A stretch of DNA of 64,000 bases from Ceratodon purpureus (Eukaryota; Streptophyta; Bryopsida; Pseudoditrichales; Ditrichaceae). Under the pieces are notes generated by a model, which saw only the letters and a list, made by a program, of their open reading frames with translations, was not told the origin of the DNA and searched no databases. Of the stretch, positions 45,796 to 58,503 are shown one piece after another. Each line of letters begins with the position of its first letter. Within the stretch, counting starts at the first letter, position 1. The position numbers and the translations under genes are program-made. The stretch spans positions 92,687,927 to 92,751,926 of the forward strand of contig CM026426.1 of assembly GCA_014871385.1 (NCBI GenBank). Reading direction: 5' to 3'.

Positions 45796-47272
45796 TCAAG
45801 AGGGAATGGTGTCTAAGACATAAGAACGAAACCCAAATGTCCTTAGATGAGAGATGGAAGGAACAGAACCTATGAATTTGGTGAAGGGTGTGTCTCCACC
45901 ATTTGCTCTAGTGGAAGTTCGGTTTATGAGATAATTGGCCGTGGATACAGCCTCTGTCCAGAGGTGACTGGGTATGTTGCTGTCAAATGCCATGCTCCTA
46001 ACTTTCTTGAGTAGGTTGTTCTTGCGCTCCGCCACGCCGTTTTGGTGCGGAGTATAGGATTGTGTAAATTGGCAAACAATGCTTGTCTCCTTGTAGAACA
46101 GTGAAAATTCTCGAGAATTGTATTCCCCTCCTCTGTCGGAACGTATGATTCTAATCTTGTGCGGTGTCTAGAGTTTGATCATAGTGCAAAATGCCTTGAA
46201 GGTGGCCAGAGTATCACTTTTCTTTTTGAGAAAGTGTACCCAGGTGAATCGACTTAAGTCGTCAATGAGATTGAGAATGTAGGTCGCACCTGATGGAGAT
46301 TGATGGTCCACCAGTCCACAAAGGTCTGAATGAATCAGATGGAGGGGACAGTGGCTCGTAAGTGGCCGTTGAAACCGTTAGACCCAGTGCCTCTTATTGA
46401 TGCTAAGATGATAGCAGCTGCATTCTGTGAATCCGCCGAGTTCATCACCGAAGGAGAAGGTGAGCGCATGATTCGTGATGTCGGTATTCTGGAATGGCTT
46501 TGCTTGCCCAACTGGCATGCAGAGCAAACTGGATCTAATCGCTCTCGTGTCTTGATGGGAGGTAGCCCCAGTACTCTCTTTTCCTGCTGCATGGTGACCA
46601 TGGTTCTGAAGCTTGGATGACCAAAGCGTTGGTGCCATAGTAGCAGTTCCTCATAGGAACGAGAAGGAGGCGTGGCTGTGTCGTGATGTACGTGTTCGGG
46701 ACTTGCTACAGGTGCGGTCTCTGAAGCAATTGCGGCGTTGACTGATGCATCCGGGGGCCGGAAGTGGTATAATCCATTTGCCTTGTTTCGATAACCGGTT
46801 GCTTCTATCTGTTGGGACTTGGGAACTTGAGAATCACAAAGTATCCAAACACAAGTAGCATCAAATAGGACCATTTGATTCGGTTTGCAATCAGTGATGG
46901 ATCCTACTGACAACAAGTTTTTTGTGATTCCTGGTATGTAGAGAACACTATCGAAATTTATTTTCCAAGCGCAGTGGGGATTTCTACACATCCTTTTCCT
47001 TCAACCTGCAGTACTTCCCCACTAGCAGTACTGACTCTAGATTTGTTTTCGGGACGCAGCGAGCTCAGAGAAGAGCGCTGTCCAGTTACATGACAAGAGG
47101 CCCCGCTATCAACGTACCATTCTTTGGGAGAAGAACTTTCCTGGTGATCGAGAATGTTGAACTCAGTGAAGTTTGCCGCCAGTTCGAGCAGCGTGTCTTG
47201 TGCTATCAAGATCTGACCTTCATCTTTAGATTCGGAGTACGGGTCTTCACTGAAGTTGTCTACAATGTTCAC
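45796..47272 (-). pseudogene. Copia protease and integrase
   Basis: The protease lies at 47272-46958 with the active site in WYVDSGASCHVTG. A frameshift near 46.97 kb leads into 46991-46335: the GAG-pre-integrase region (LLLWHQRFGHPSFRTM, CSACQLGKQSHSRIP) supplies the HHCC finger. The integrase core continues in another frame through 46.33-46.0 kb (HSDLCGLVDH, IRSDRGGEYNSREF, TPHQNGVAERKN), with a stop at about 46.17 kb, and the segment 46035-45796 reads SHLWTEAVSTANYLINR before TGA 45796-45798. Confidence 0.88.
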
Positions 47273-47339
47273 GGTCTGACGAGCTCCTAAGCGCTCATGT
47301 CGCGCAGCCCTCCTTTTCTTGAGTTATGCAGCCAATTCG

Positions 47340-47600
47340 AGGCAGGCTCTAAGCCAGTGATCCCGACTGCCACAGTAGTGGCACTCCCCAGAGATCCGTT
47401 TGGATTTGGATCCTTCTTCTTTCCGGTGCGGTGTTGGCCTTCTGTGACCGCCCTTGACCATCACTACTTTAGCAGAGCAATATCTGCTGCAGCTGTAGGT
47501 GCTACGGTTCCAGCAGGAGGATCAACAAGTCGCCATGTATCCTCCTGGGTCAAGAGAATTTTCATCTTGAAGCTCCAAATGTGATAATTGGGATTACCTT
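47340..47600 (-). pseudogene. Copia gag remnant
   Basis: The N-terminal gag signature HIWSFKMKILLTQEDTWRLV is at about 47.6-47.5 kb, and a CX2CX4HX4C zinc knuckle, CHYCGSRDHWLRAC, at about 47.39-47.34 kb. Only about 40 codons separate them, where a full Copia gag has around 150 or more, so the middle of gag has been deleted. Confidence 0.75.
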
Positions 47601-47788
47601 CCAATTTGGGAGCATCCCTTATTGTGTTTTCCCTCAAGGCCATGTAGATCTGGTATTTAGATTGGCCTAAGCTTTCAAACCTTTACAAAGTTCCACTACT
47701 AAGAACCAAAATTCTGCAATAGTCAGAACTATTCTGCAATTGACTATGTTAGTCAGCAAACATTTGAGCATAAGACTCTACACACATC

Positions 47789-47800
47789 GCTCTGATACCA
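47789..47800 (-). promoter_or_regulatory. Copia primer-binding site (initiator Met tRNA)
   Basis: The minus strand reads TGGTATCAGAGC directly next to the LTR, the classical plant Copia PBS complementary to the 3' end of initiator methionine tRNA. Confidence 0.97.
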
Positions 47801-47957
47801 TGTTGAGAATCGAAAAGAAGATCAGGTAGTCCTATGGAATTCAAAGAGGGAATTTAGAGATGTAAAGGACAGAAGTGACGTCCTTCATACTACGAAGCGC
47901 CGCACTCTATGGACGAAGGGAGATGTAAGATGAAACCCTAACAAAATATGTTCAACA
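47801..47957 (-). repeat. 5' LTR of the Copia element (157 bp)
   Basis: Starts TGTTGAGAATCG and ends TGTTCAACA on the plus strand. The target duplication CTGAG follows at 47958. Confidence 0.95.
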
Positions 47958-49655
47958 CTGAGTCCTATTGTTATTTATCTTCTCGATAATGCGTTACGTT
48001 ATCGACCCCCGCTCCAACCCCAAAAATTAGCAATGTCAGGGAAGGAGGGGAGCCCGCGAAAAGGCGGCGGGGATGGGCCCGCTGGGTCATGTGGTTTAGC
48101 CGGGGCCCGCGCCGGTGGTCCACCCGTCCCGGCCCCACCGCCTTGACCGGGTCGGAGCTGGCGGACCCGTCCCTTTCTCCCCAGCCCGGGTTCGGGTTCT
48201 TGGATGTGACGGGCTGGTGTTCTGAGATCTCATCCCCCATTCATCTGCCTTGTGTTGCATTAGAGTTTCGCTCGTAGGTTTGGAACCTGAGTGTAGTGCG
48301 CTGCCTCGGGCTGTGGCGAGGTTTCGAGGTTTGGGTGTAGGTGTTCTTCACGTAGTATTGTTTGGGGGAGTCGATGGCGCACAAGGACGAGGGTCTCTTC
48401 AGAGCTCCGGACTGGAAGTGAGGGAAACCGGCCGAGGGCGACGTCATCGAATTGAGCTTAATGGATGCTCGGCTTGGAATTCCGACTTCAAAAAATTAAA
48501 GGGTTTTCAGGTACATTTGAGTTGCTCATTTAAAAATTGAGGCATGGTGTTATTGATTTTGGTTGAGGGTTTTGGGGTGTTTATTTGTCGCACTGAAGTT
48601 AGTGCTGGGTCACTGCTCGAATGTACTCCCTAATAGTGTGATCTTGGATGCTGGAATCCGCGGGTTCAGTTGAGTTTAGCACTGGTTTGTTTAGGGTTGT
48701 TGAGGGTGGAGCTAGGTGTTTAGAGGATCGTGCGTGTGGGCGGTCGTTTGACAGTGTGGTACCATATTTAGGTGTTGGGAGAGGTGCCAAGCACAAGGAA
48801 GCTGGGAGAGCTACTGGACCAAGAGTCGAGGTATGAAGCTTTGACGAGTTCTATGGAATGGCGGTTTAGGGTTGGGTTGTGGTGTGTTCTAAGTTTTGTG
48901 GCATGTGATGGTTGAATAGATGGGTGGGATAGTATGAACTCGTGGGGCAGTTTTGGTGGGTTTAGGGTGGAGTGGTTGGGATAATGGGTGTGGCACAGTG
49001 GCGGGCACTGATTGGATTGATGTAAGTTGATACGTGGGGCTGCAGGGTGGAGTTGCGTGACAAGAAGCTGGTCTTGGAGATGCAGGAGTTGGCAGACAGT
49101 GCAGCATGCGTTGAAGGAGGGCGACAGTTATGCAAACGTTGAGAGGCTCCTGGGATGCATGTTGATTTCCACTTTTGCATGTGGTGTGGAGGCTACGGGG
49201 TGTTTGGAGCTAGGTGGGTTCTCATTCCCGTCCGACATGGATGGATTGTCTTCGTGGTGGAGTGCTCGAGGAGGAATATCGGTTTAGTAGATTGTTGGCA
49301 GAAGTAGGGAATTGGTTGGGTGGAATGTGAGCGGCTGATTTTACAAATGCTGGGTTTAGGGTTTGGGGGGGTTTAGGGGTTTTATGGTGGATGCAAGTAG
49401 AAAATAGTGACGATTTGTATACTAACCAAAGCAACTTGTGCGCTATTTCTAATGGACAGAGACTACATAGGGAAGAGACGAGGCAGTCTGGACGAGTTTA
49501 AAAACAAATAGAGCGATGGAGATGAGGACCGAGAGGTATCGTGACGGGTCGCAAGACTGGCAGGGAAGCACAGAGGGAGTGTCAAGTGAACCACTTGCAA
49601 ATCCAGGTGTTGAGGGATATGGCGTTGGCATTACAGGAGGAGAATTTTGAAATGA
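47958..49655. other. GC-rich upstream region of copy A, no confident exon
   Basis: Includes a GC-rich block (48.0-48.3 kb) and the first TGTAGTGC octamer (48292). A minus-to-plus change in composition and short open stretches (for example VELRDKKLVLEMQELADSA at about 49.05 kb) may be early exons of copy A, but no counterpart in copy B was verified. Confidence 0.35.
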
Positions 49656-51139
49656 TGGATCCAATTCTACCTTCAAGGTTAATGAGGATCACAGGCTCAT
49701 TGCGGAGCTTGGATGGGATAAGTGGTGGGATATTGTTGTGAACGGGCCAATCAGGTTGGTAGCTGGTACGAAGGTGAAGGACCAGAATCTGTACACGTTC
49801 ACCCTAACCCAGGGTCATGCTAAAAATTGTGTGTGCCTGTTTACAGAGGAAGAGTACGAGGAGCTTGTAGTGGAAGCACATTACAAGTGCCGATATGATG
49901 TTTACCGTGCCCATGGAAAGGAGTAGAGAAGATGGTTTTGGTGCAGGTACTACTACGAGGATTTCTCAGATAAGAACGCTCTCTCCTACCATCGACACAA
50001 AAATTTCTGTAGAGGTAAGCAGACATTGACAGGTGGAAAACGGGGGGGTGTTGAAGATGTACCCTACATTTGAGACCAGTGACACAAAATCAGTGAAGCA
50101 CATACTCTTGAAGCATGGGCTGAAGTTCCCTGAAGTTGAAGGGAAACGACCCTGGGCTCCAAGACTTGGAGAGGTGGCGATTTCGGGTGGTGTGGAAGCA
50201 AAGCCGCCACGGTCATCTTCTTCGAGGGGCTTACAGGTCGGAGGGACAGCTATAGGTGGCGGTAGACAGAGAAAGAACAACACTCGGGAGGGACCGGGGT
50301 CGCCCACAGTGAAAGATCTAGTGGAGGAACTAAAGTCGACGCGTCCATTGAGGAGGCAAAAGAGAAGGATGAAGACGCCTGAAAGTTCCGAATCGGAAGA
50401 CGACACTGCAGTCACAATACAGTCCGGTACTAGTGTAGTGCGAAGGAGTCAAAGGAAGAAGCCCCCGGCTATAGACCCGACTAGGAGAGATGGAGATTGC
50501 GAGGAGGTGGGGGACCATAGAAAAAAGGGGAAAAAACGATTGTGTAGGAAACACAATACATCAGTGTCAGAGAAGGCGCCCTATGAGTCCGAGATAGGAG
50601 GGACAGCGGCCGAGAGTATACAGTTGGAGCAGTTGGACAGTGAAGGATTCGGACCTAGGGAGGCAGCTGGTCTATGCGAGTTGAACGTCGCACAAGAAGT
50701 AGGAGGGGAGGACGAAGACACCACCTTCCATGTAGTGCGAAGGAATTTAGACTTTGTGGCCGGTGAGAAAGAAGAGGTAAATAGAGAGCAGGTCCCTCTC
50801 GAGGATCTTATTGACGTTGGTGACGGTGGGGATCTTGAAAGGGTCTGTACTCCTCGTCCAGGCCCATCAGTAGCTCAGTTTAGAGGGTATAGGAGAGACG
50901 AGGTCATTCGGGCGGCACAAAGTCGTGCAGCCCTGCTAACTATAGGTGACCTACAGGATGTAAATCCTCCTCCAGAGCCACTGTCCGCACCTGGTCTCTA
51001 TCACCTTCTCATGGAAGGGCCAGTCCCGGTTGTTGACAAGGTGTTGTTGACTGCATTGGAGAAATGTATGGAAATGCTCACCGGTATGGAAGCTAGTGGG
51101 CAACTCGGGGTGAAGATTGTCCAAGCTTTGGGTCATTAG
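49656..51139 (+). pseudogene. copy A, exon block 1: C2HC zinc-finger protein
   Basis: The reading matches copy B block 1. NEDHRLIAELGWDKWW is followed by LVVEAHYKCRYDVY, then a TAG (49924-49926), then the degenerate zinc-finger region WCRYYYEDFSDKNALSYHR, where the second Cys of copy B is Tyr. A frameshift occurs at a run of seven G (about 50042-50048). The long frame 50033-51139 then reads LKMYPTFETSD, GLKFPEVEGKRPWAPR, a long charged linker with basic patches (RRQKRRMK) and ends near GLYHLLMEG and KCMEMLTGMEA, which pair with GLYHLIQES and ECMVELRRLEA of copy B. No known family is recognised. Confidence 0.7.
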
Positions 51140-51335
51140 ATTAAGTGGCGCATGGCGCGTGTGGTACGCTGTACTTACCCTCTGATAATAGTCTGTAGTG
51201 TGATACTTACATGAGACAATCTGTAGTGCGATATTTATATGTGACAATCTGTAGTGCGACCATTCGTGTAGTGGAAAGGGTTAGTTTGTTTGTGAGGTAT
51301 TGACGCTATTTGGTTGTATCATCTGTGATGAGCAG

Positions 51336-52189
51336 GGACCAGACACCACTTGTGAGGAAGAAGGAGTACAAACACTGGTTCATCGTGCAGCAAGCTGCTT
51401 GAACCATTACGTGACTGTGCATGACAATGAGGGAAGGGTAACTGAGCTGAAGAGACTTAGTGAATTCTTGCAATACAAGAAATAGGCTAGGAAGTATGAA
51501 GAGTACAAGGTAGCAGCAATGCAAGAATTCAGGGAGTTATATGTACGGAGAGCATTGGAAGATTTTAATTTCTGGAGCGTGCCTCTATTGATGAAGAGAA
51601 CGACTGGTCCTAGTCGCCTCTTTATCAAACTCTTCTCAGGGACCCCCCAATTGGCGGACCACAGCGCCCTTGGAAGCACACCTCAACCGAATTGGAAGAG
51701 ATCATGAGGGTCTTTGCCAAGGAGGTAGGAGAGAACAAGTCCACCTTGGAGGTAGAGTGTCCACACGTGGTGTGTGCTCTGAAGCTTTACATGAGGATGA
51801 CGGAGGGGCGTGGTGTACCACTGGCACACCCAGTTCACGGTATGACAAGGGCGAGGCTCCTGGAGATTGCGAGGGATGGAGTGGAGTCGCGGCGCCTGTC
51901 TGTATGCGCCCAAGATCTGGTTGATATTGGATTTGCATATTTTCCATGTACCTTTGGGAAAACAAAGGAATCGACTTATACTTCTTGCTCAGACATGGTC
52001 GCACTGATGGGGTTTCAAGGTTGGCGTCAGGACGTAGTGCTGCAGAAGATAGAGGATTTCATGAAGAAAATCGCTCGACGTGCTCTTGTAGATCTGTGGC
52101 GAATGCAGGACCATAGACTCGAAGTGGCTGCGATGTGGTATACCCCACCTCCCGAGGATCCAGGTGCACTACGGCACCAATGTGAAGAG
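51336..52189 (+). pseudogene. copy A, exon 2: helical domain
   Basis: The acceptor AG is at 51334-51335 and the donor GTAAGC at 52190. The frame is broken by TAG 51483-51485 and a frameshift before 51692. The second half (51692-52189) aligns clearly with copy B: VECPHVVCALKLYMRM, HPVHGMTRARLLEIARDGVE, SRRLSVCAQDLVDIGFAYFP, MGFQGWRQDVVL, ARRALVDLWR, LEVAAMWYTPPPEDPGALR. It is predicted mostly helical; conserved Cys and His positions (CPH, CAQD) may be structural. No known domain is recognised. Confidence 0.7.
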
Positions 52190-52303
52190 GTAAGCAATGC
52201 TGATAAACGGAGTTGAAGTTTACATTTATGTAGTGTTGTAGTGCAGTTCAAATATCTATATATCTGGGGCTGACATGTAGTGTGTCTTTGGTTGCAATGT
52301 TAG

Positions 52304-52983
52304 GTGTTTTCGAGGGTGAATATGTTGAGGGAGAATATTGACCTCGGTTGGGCGATGCTCGGGTTGGAGAACCAAGAGCCACCTACACAGACACTACGGC
52401 CATAAGTAGAGAAGGTTGTGGATGCACTGACGGAGCTACATACCAAGGAGCAAGATATAGCTTTCAAGGTTCTTGGGTACAATAATGAAGGTGCTCCAGA
52501 GTCATCATCGATGTCTAGCCCTGTTAACTTGGATCATTTGGACATTCCTCAGATGTCCCAGATTGTAGGGTCGCAGTTTCAGCACCATTTGGATTGGACT
52601 CAGATTGCGGTCTCTCCAGATGCGATGTCAGGGGAGAGGGAGAGACGCCTTCTTTGCGAGCACATCAAGGTACCAGCTCCAGTGGTAGTGGAGGACGGTG
52701 GTAGCCAGTGGCATCATAAAACCCCATGCCATCTTCAGTTGAGGCTCGGACATGGATAATCTACGTACTCAGCTACTCCTATGCGTCTACTGGATTATGA
52801 TCACAGTGGGGAGACTTCGTTTCAAGATATGGCTACGGCTCTGATTGATGGGGACATCCGAGGAGCACCGTTGGGGACGATCGAGGTTCAGGTGGGAGAG
52901 GAGGGTGATCCAAACATGGATGCTACAAGGGACGTTGCTGTAGTGCATGGACTAGCTACAGCAGAGTATCACACACCTAGTAG
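52304..52983 (+). pseudogene. copy A, exon 3: linker exon
   Basis: The acceptor TAG is at 52301-52303 and the donor follows AGTAG at 52984 (GTAG). The length of 680 nt leaves two extra bases, exactly as in copy B (662 nt). The start DLGWAMLGLENQEP matches FGWSMLGLDNQQP of copy B. Two in-frame TAA stops (about 52403 and 52757) interrupt it. The rest is low-conservation linker. Confidence 0.65.
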
Positions 52984-53187
52984 GTAGTGTAGCCCTACAA
53001 TTCTCTTGTCCGTAACTTCCTATTGCCATGTGCAAAGTATGCACTACTTCCGTCTTGTTTGCTCTTGCAAAACAGTACCTATCCCTAGCTATAGTGCATG
53101 TAGTTCATGTAGCAGTTTGCTCACTTTAGCATTGTATTGGACATGGATTTTCCGACATTATAAATAAAGGGATTTTTATCATTGCAG

Positions 53188-54214
53188 TTTTGTCAATATG
53201 TCAAAGGAACGAATCTCTTTAGAAGGTGGCCAAGAGAGTGGAGGATACTTGGACTTCTCTTTTGGCGGAGAGAAGATCAGGCTGACCTTGGAGCCAGACT
53301 TGGATATCCTTGATTGTTGTGGCATGGGGTTGAGTCCGTCATTGATGGATTGGTTTGCAGCCTGGTTTAGTGGAGATATCCCTACTGCCGCGCTTATTTG
53401 CAAGACAGAGTTTGCAGTGTCCTTGAGGGCCCTTACTAATTGCTCTGTCTCGGCACAGACACTACGTGGATTCTATGAGACGAACACTTATATTGCCGAA
53501 TTTAGGGGCAAGATTTTGTTCATTCTTGTATTTGACTCCAGGCATTGGAGTTTGGCGGTGATTTCAGATGAGGGCTTCTTCAAGTTTGATTCTGGTTACT
53601 ATACCAATCCCAATTTTCACAGGCCACAACGTCTTCATGAAGCAATGGCCAAAGTGTGGTGCATGGTGAATGGGCACGGTCCGGGTACAACTGAATGGAA
53701 GAGAGCCGCATCTATAAAGTCTTGGGTCCATGCGAGTTGTCCACAGCAGCCTAATGACTCGACATGCGGATTTTATGTGGCCTGCTACATAGTGATGTTG
53801 ACTAACTATCTGAAGCGGACCACCGCAGATGAGAGGATCTGGGAGGAAGCTGTAAGTAAAGTGCACATTGTGGTGTTTGAATAAGTAGTCTGTTGTAGCG
53901 AATGTACTGCTGTAGTGGTTGTAATATTGTGTTGGTTGTAGTGCTGGAGTGGTTTTAGTGCGGTAGTAGGGTTGTTGTAGTGTTATATTATAAGGAATAT
54001 GGGTTCAAGAGGAGGATATATGAATTCTGTTTGACATCAACGGGAATGGTGGAACGATGTGCAGATTTCGGAGTGTTTTGATCACAATGAGGTGTTAGCG
54101 TTACGGAATGCATTGAAGAACGCTATAGTATCTGCACTACGTTGCGGGATGGCGGGTCCCTACAAATGTGAAGTTTCCGTAGGATTGTATGGCGACAACG
54201 TTGGAAGCCCTTGA
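53188..54214 (+). pseudogene. copy A, exons 4-5: C48 (Ulp1-like) cysteine protease
   Basis: Exon 4 (53188-53851) is open; counting from its ATG at 53198, the catalytic set is complete: His116 in SRHWSLAV, Asp131 in FFKFDSGY, Gln184 and Cys190 in CPQQPNDSTCGFYVACY. This is the C48/Ulp1-SENP fold that cleaves SUMO-like substrates. The donor is GTAAGT (53852), the acceptor AG at 54063-54064, and the last exon (54065-54214) reads VLALRNALKNAIVSAL before TGA. The protease exon itself looks intact although upstream exons are broken. Because the exon enters with one base in split-codon phase, it is most likely the C-terminal part of the same multi-exon product rather than a separate gene. Confidence 0.85.
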
Positions 54215-55037
54215 TCGTTGTAGGACACTCGGTGCTAAACGTAGTTTTGTAAATTATTTTTCCAGCCATTTTCTGGCATCGGCTTTGTATTTTTGGATGT
54301 ATATTTCAAATTAAATTTCACTTAAAAAGTCACGGATCTGCGACATGACTCAAGTGTTTTCTAGGGTGCTCAGCTTGAGAAGGACTACTGAATATTTACA
54401 GGATAAATAAATTACGCAAACATATCAAAAGATAAATAAATTATGGAGATTTTTTTAAGAAAATTAAAAAATAAATAAAAAAAATAAAATGAAGTTTATT
54501 CACATTGTAACTTAAAAACATATGTATCTCTATAAATCAAAGATTCAAGGGAACCAAATAAATTACAGATGAGGTATTCCAGTGGAAAATTTAATCACAA
54601 ACTTAAACGAATGAATAGAACAAAAGAGAAAGGAAAATAGGAAATTCATTGCGATGGAAGAACACCATTTCCCTCTATGAAAAAGAGAAAAATAAAATAA
54701 TAATTAATAAAGCAATTTAAATAAAAGTAAAAATAACATTCAAGATGAAACGATCAAGAGATTAATATGTTGAAGTAAAGAAAATTAAAGGGAAATGTGC
54801 AAAGGGAAAATAAAACTGATTAGCTAAGATTAAGGGTATAAGAAAGAATAGACACGATGCATTAAAGTGGAGAATTTATTCCAAAAAAAGCACAAAATGG
54901 TTTAGGGTCAAAATATAATATATACCAAGCCGGACAATGAGCAATTTATAATCTAATATATGGAAGTAATGGGAAACATAACATTAAAATCAAAGGATTA
55001 ATGTGGAGAAAGAGTAGGGTCATAAAGTGGAAAATTA

Positions 55038-55086
<49 letters not shown>

Positions 55087-56639
55087 AAATAAAAAATTAA
55101 ATGCAAGCAAAGAAAAATATAAGGAAATTATGAAGGAAATATAAAATTAAGAGGAAATACTTTAAGACGATAAGATTAATTGTATATGATGCACTAAGGA
55201 ATTAGGATCTCAAACAAAACGATAAAGGTTTGAAGGGAAAGATAATGAAAAATAAATGTTAAAATAAAATTGGGTAATTCAATACAATTACCCGATACAT
55301 TAATGTATCAGTCATTTGCAAATGGAATCGTGAAGAATCATAAATTATATATAATGAAGAATGTCATTCTTTGTGGAGCCAGGGTGGAAAATGAACGTGA
55401 AGGTTCAATCGCACGGATTGAAGTAATGTATATGGAACAAATGATATGAAGGGACACGAAAATGATGTAGGCTAGGGTGAACGATTATATTCATGAGATA
55501 TAAGTTTGAATAACTAGAGAAAAAAATTAACTGGGCAAATGAAAAAATAAAATCCGAGCAGTAATAAAGTTCAAGAATATAAATATCAATCCTAAGTGAT
55601 ATATAAGGATTATAAATAATTTCATATATGTGAGAAATAATATGGTGATACGGATATTCAAGAAAATGTTACATGCAAATATGAAGTTTTGAAGATCATC
55701 GATAGCCAATGACTGTATTCATGCGATTTAATATCCACATAATGAGTTGTTTAGTGGTACATAAAGATTCTATATGTCCTCCATCCGACATGGTTTTATT
55801 AAACCATGGGTGGAATAGAGGAGACCGTACAAATTGGGGGTTTCGAGACGACGTAGATTGAACTCTGACTTCAGAAAACAACATAAAGGTGACCCCTTGT
55901 TTAGGTGGGTGACTCTTCGTACATCAGTTCTCCTCCGTGGCCTTGACTTGTGCTGCTTAGCCGCTGCTCTACAAGGAGGCCTGCTTTGGTCTTTGAGAGG
56001 AGGTCCCGTGGTTCGAATCATGATCTTCCATCGCAGAAGTGGTTCCGTCTTTATTGAGGGACAGAGCTCGTGTGGGGTGCGATCTGGACGTGATTCTACA
56101 ATTCTAGGTTCTTCATGTAGCGTAGTTTCAGAGGGGATAGAGGCGCGGATATGGTTGTGGTAGAGTATAGTGTTGGAGTTGAGACGGTAGCATGGAGTCA
56201 GGTGAGAGATGAGGATTCAAGAAACCAGGGTTAGGGTTTAGTACGCCTTCATGTTTTCTTTGGATGTACCTTTTTTTCCTTGAGGTGGGTGGTCGGGTTC
56301 AGGTCTGTGAAATGCTGGATTCCGACATGTAAAGACAACAGCAAGAATTGGATAGTAGATTTTAGTGGATGCTCAATAGAGGTGGAAGTTGTCCCTTCTT
56401 TTAATGTTGTTTAGGGTTATAGGTGAATATTGGGATTCTCTTTGATTAGGACTGTAGGTGGTTGGAGAGGCTTGCCAGGACGTTGTTTTCACGATTTATG
56501 CTACATAGGGTAGGTGGTATTTTGTTCAATCAATATACAACTTCTCTGTGCGTGATCACACGTTCTGAATGTTTATCACTTCTCGTTTTGGTGGGTTGTA
56601 GATAACAGCCAGAGATTAACAAGGGCATCGTCGCACCAG
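54215..56639. other. AT-rich spacer between copies A and B
   Basis: No coding signal until about 55.8 kb. It contains an (AT)n microsatellite and A-rich DNA. From 55.83 kb the DNA becomes more GC-rich and is probably the upstream flank of copy B. It includes GTGGTTCGAATC at 55999-56010, which resembles a pol III B box but lacks a tRNA fold. Confidence 0.45.
55040..55082. repeat. (AT)n microsatellite, about 21 units
   Basis: Uninterrupted AT dinucleotides in the spacer between copies A and B. Confidence 0.95.
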
Positions 56640-58390
56640 GTTCTCGTAGGTGACACGAGTATTGAGGCCGCGATTGGACCATTGTTGGGGCTAAGGGATG
56701 CGGCGAAGGAAGGCATTGATGCTTCTACGGACCTAGACGTGCAGTTTAAAGAAGGTTCTTCACAGGGTCAACTCAGACAGGCCAGGAGCTGTAGCGGAGG
56801 TACAGCTCACAGTAGACAACGGTTGCCTCCAGCCGTAAGTTCAGGTTCGATATCTTTCCTTGGTGTTGGAGTGACAGGACCCAGAATTCTTTTTCCCGAG
56901 AACGAGAAATTAATAATCAATGAGGATAAGCGTCTTATAGACAGGCTGGGACTGGAGACCTGGAAGATGCTACTAAGGAACGGACCACAAGGTCTACAAG
57001 AGGTACGTCACGTTCTGCCAAAGGAGTTTATCTAAGTCGACCTAGTTCGCATTAAATGTTGGCCACTACAATGCTGTAGTTCTCAGAATCGCTGCGTTAC
57101 ACATGGCAGGGATATACGGTTGGAGGCGAGAGGGTATACAGAGCTGAGTTAAAGCAGGGTAGAGTACCATGCGCATGTCTTTATATTGAGCGGGAATACA
57201 AAGATCTTGTAGTCGAGGCGCACTACACCTGCCGATATCACTTTTACGAGAACCCACATGGCCTCGAAAAGCGTTATTACTACTGGTGTGAGTACTGTCA
57301 CGAGGACTTTAGTGATAAGAATGCAATTTCTTATCATCGTTATAAGGATCAGTGTGACAAGTGGAGGGAAGTTGGTTCAGGAGTTTTGAAAATGTATCCT
57401 ACGTTCACTCAAAGTGAACAACACGTGCTTAAAGGAATCTTACATGAAGCTGGTTTGACATTCCCAGAGAAAGAGGGTTGCCGACCATGGAATCCGAGGG
57501 TACAGCTACCACGTGTAGTACAGCCAGTAACCAAAAAGGACAGGGGCTCTGTAAAGGAAGTGAGACGAGGGACAGGTAAGGATGCAGATATTCTCAATGT
57601 CAGGCCACCGAAGGATGGATCTTGCACTACAGGACAGGGCCAGGTGACAATGGTTTACAAGAAAAAGGACTGCACCGTAAAAGAGTCAACTGAGAGGGCA
57701 AAGACCTCGGTAGTGCAGGAGAAGTTCCCGAGGTGCAGCAAGTCTGTAGTGCAGTACGAGGAGGAAGGTTCTGATTCAGACGAGCCGCATTTCTGGATTA
57801 GATATTCCAAAGAAGACCGCGTCGGGGCATCGCATGTTTCTCCTCAAACAAAGGGACATCGTGAAGGAGTCGTCAAAAAGAAGAGTACTTCGTTGGCTGG
57901 AGCAAGGAAGAGAAAAAAGGACCAGTAGGCTGCGGAAGAGGCGATATCACGGGTTAGGGAGAATCTTAACTCCACCAATTTGCAGTCAGAATATCACGAG
58001 GACGTTTCTCCATTTGTTTCCTCTGCACAGGTTGGGTCGGGAAAAGGAGCCCTTCATTCCGATGTAGTGCATGAAGATGAGCCAATTTCGACTTATACGT
58101 TTCCCGTTGATGCTACTCGAGAGGGCGTACTGGAAGAAGGCGAACGTTACGTAGCTTCTTTAACAGTGGAAAACACATTTCCGAACATTGGCCCACCTCC
58201 CTAGGTTAAGAGTTGCCCAGGGTTGTATCACCTGATCCAGGAATCAGCGGTCAGCACTATCATTGATCGCAAACTCTTGCACAACCATGAAGAATGCATG
58301 GTCGAGCTTCGGAGACTAGAAGCAAGAGACGAGCTAAGAGGGCTCATATTTGCCTCTATAGGCTCATGGATAGCATGGAAAGAATCACAG
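56640..58390 (+). pseudogene. copy B, exons 1-2: C2HC zinc-finger protein
   Basis: The first exon is open to donor GTACGT at 57003 and ends NEDKRLIDRLGLETWKMLL, NGPQGLQE. The next exon runs 57080-58390 in one frame (437 codons) with only TAG 57926-57928 and TAG 58202-58204. It contains LVVEAHYTCRYHFY, then a zinc-finger-like block WCEYCHEDFSDKNAISYHR ending in KDQC (CX2CX12HX5C), then LKMYPTFTQSE, GLTFPEKEGCRPWNPR, a long charged linker with NLS-like KKKSTSLAGARKRKK, and GLYHLIQESAVSTIIDRKLL. Donor GTACAT follows. The two TAGs are the only breaks, so the intact ancestor is probably recent. No family assignment. Confidence 0.72.
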
Positions 58391-58503
58391 GTACATGCGT
58401 GTACAACCCTCATTGTATTCTCGCTGCATCTCAATTCTTTTTTCTCACACTCTCATATTAACACAATAAATGTCTTCGATCTCCTTTTCTATTATGTTTC
58501 CAG

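Larger units (their letters stand above)
42687..47957 (-). mobile_element. Ty1/Copia LTR retrotransposon with short LTRs
   Basis: The element is 5,271 bp with LTRs of about 157 bp starting TGTTGAGAATCG on the plus strand. An exact 5-bp duplication CTGAG lies at 42682-42686 and 47958-47962. The element reads on the minus strand: 5' LTR, initiator-Met PBS, gag remnant, protease, integrase, RT-RNaseH, a 650-bp untranslated region holding an antisense ORF, a poly-G polypurine tract and the 3' LTR. The LTRs differ at roughly ten positions plus a 2-bp indel, so the insertion is older than the Gypsy element. It is defective: gag is internally shortened, the pol frame has stops and a frameshift, and two RT Asp residues read Asn. 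Confidence 0.95.

Noticed and set aside
55999..56010. GTGGTTCGAATC, B-box-like, as a tRNA or SINE promoter
   Set aside because: No matching acceptor, D or anticodon arms and no A box at a suitable distance.
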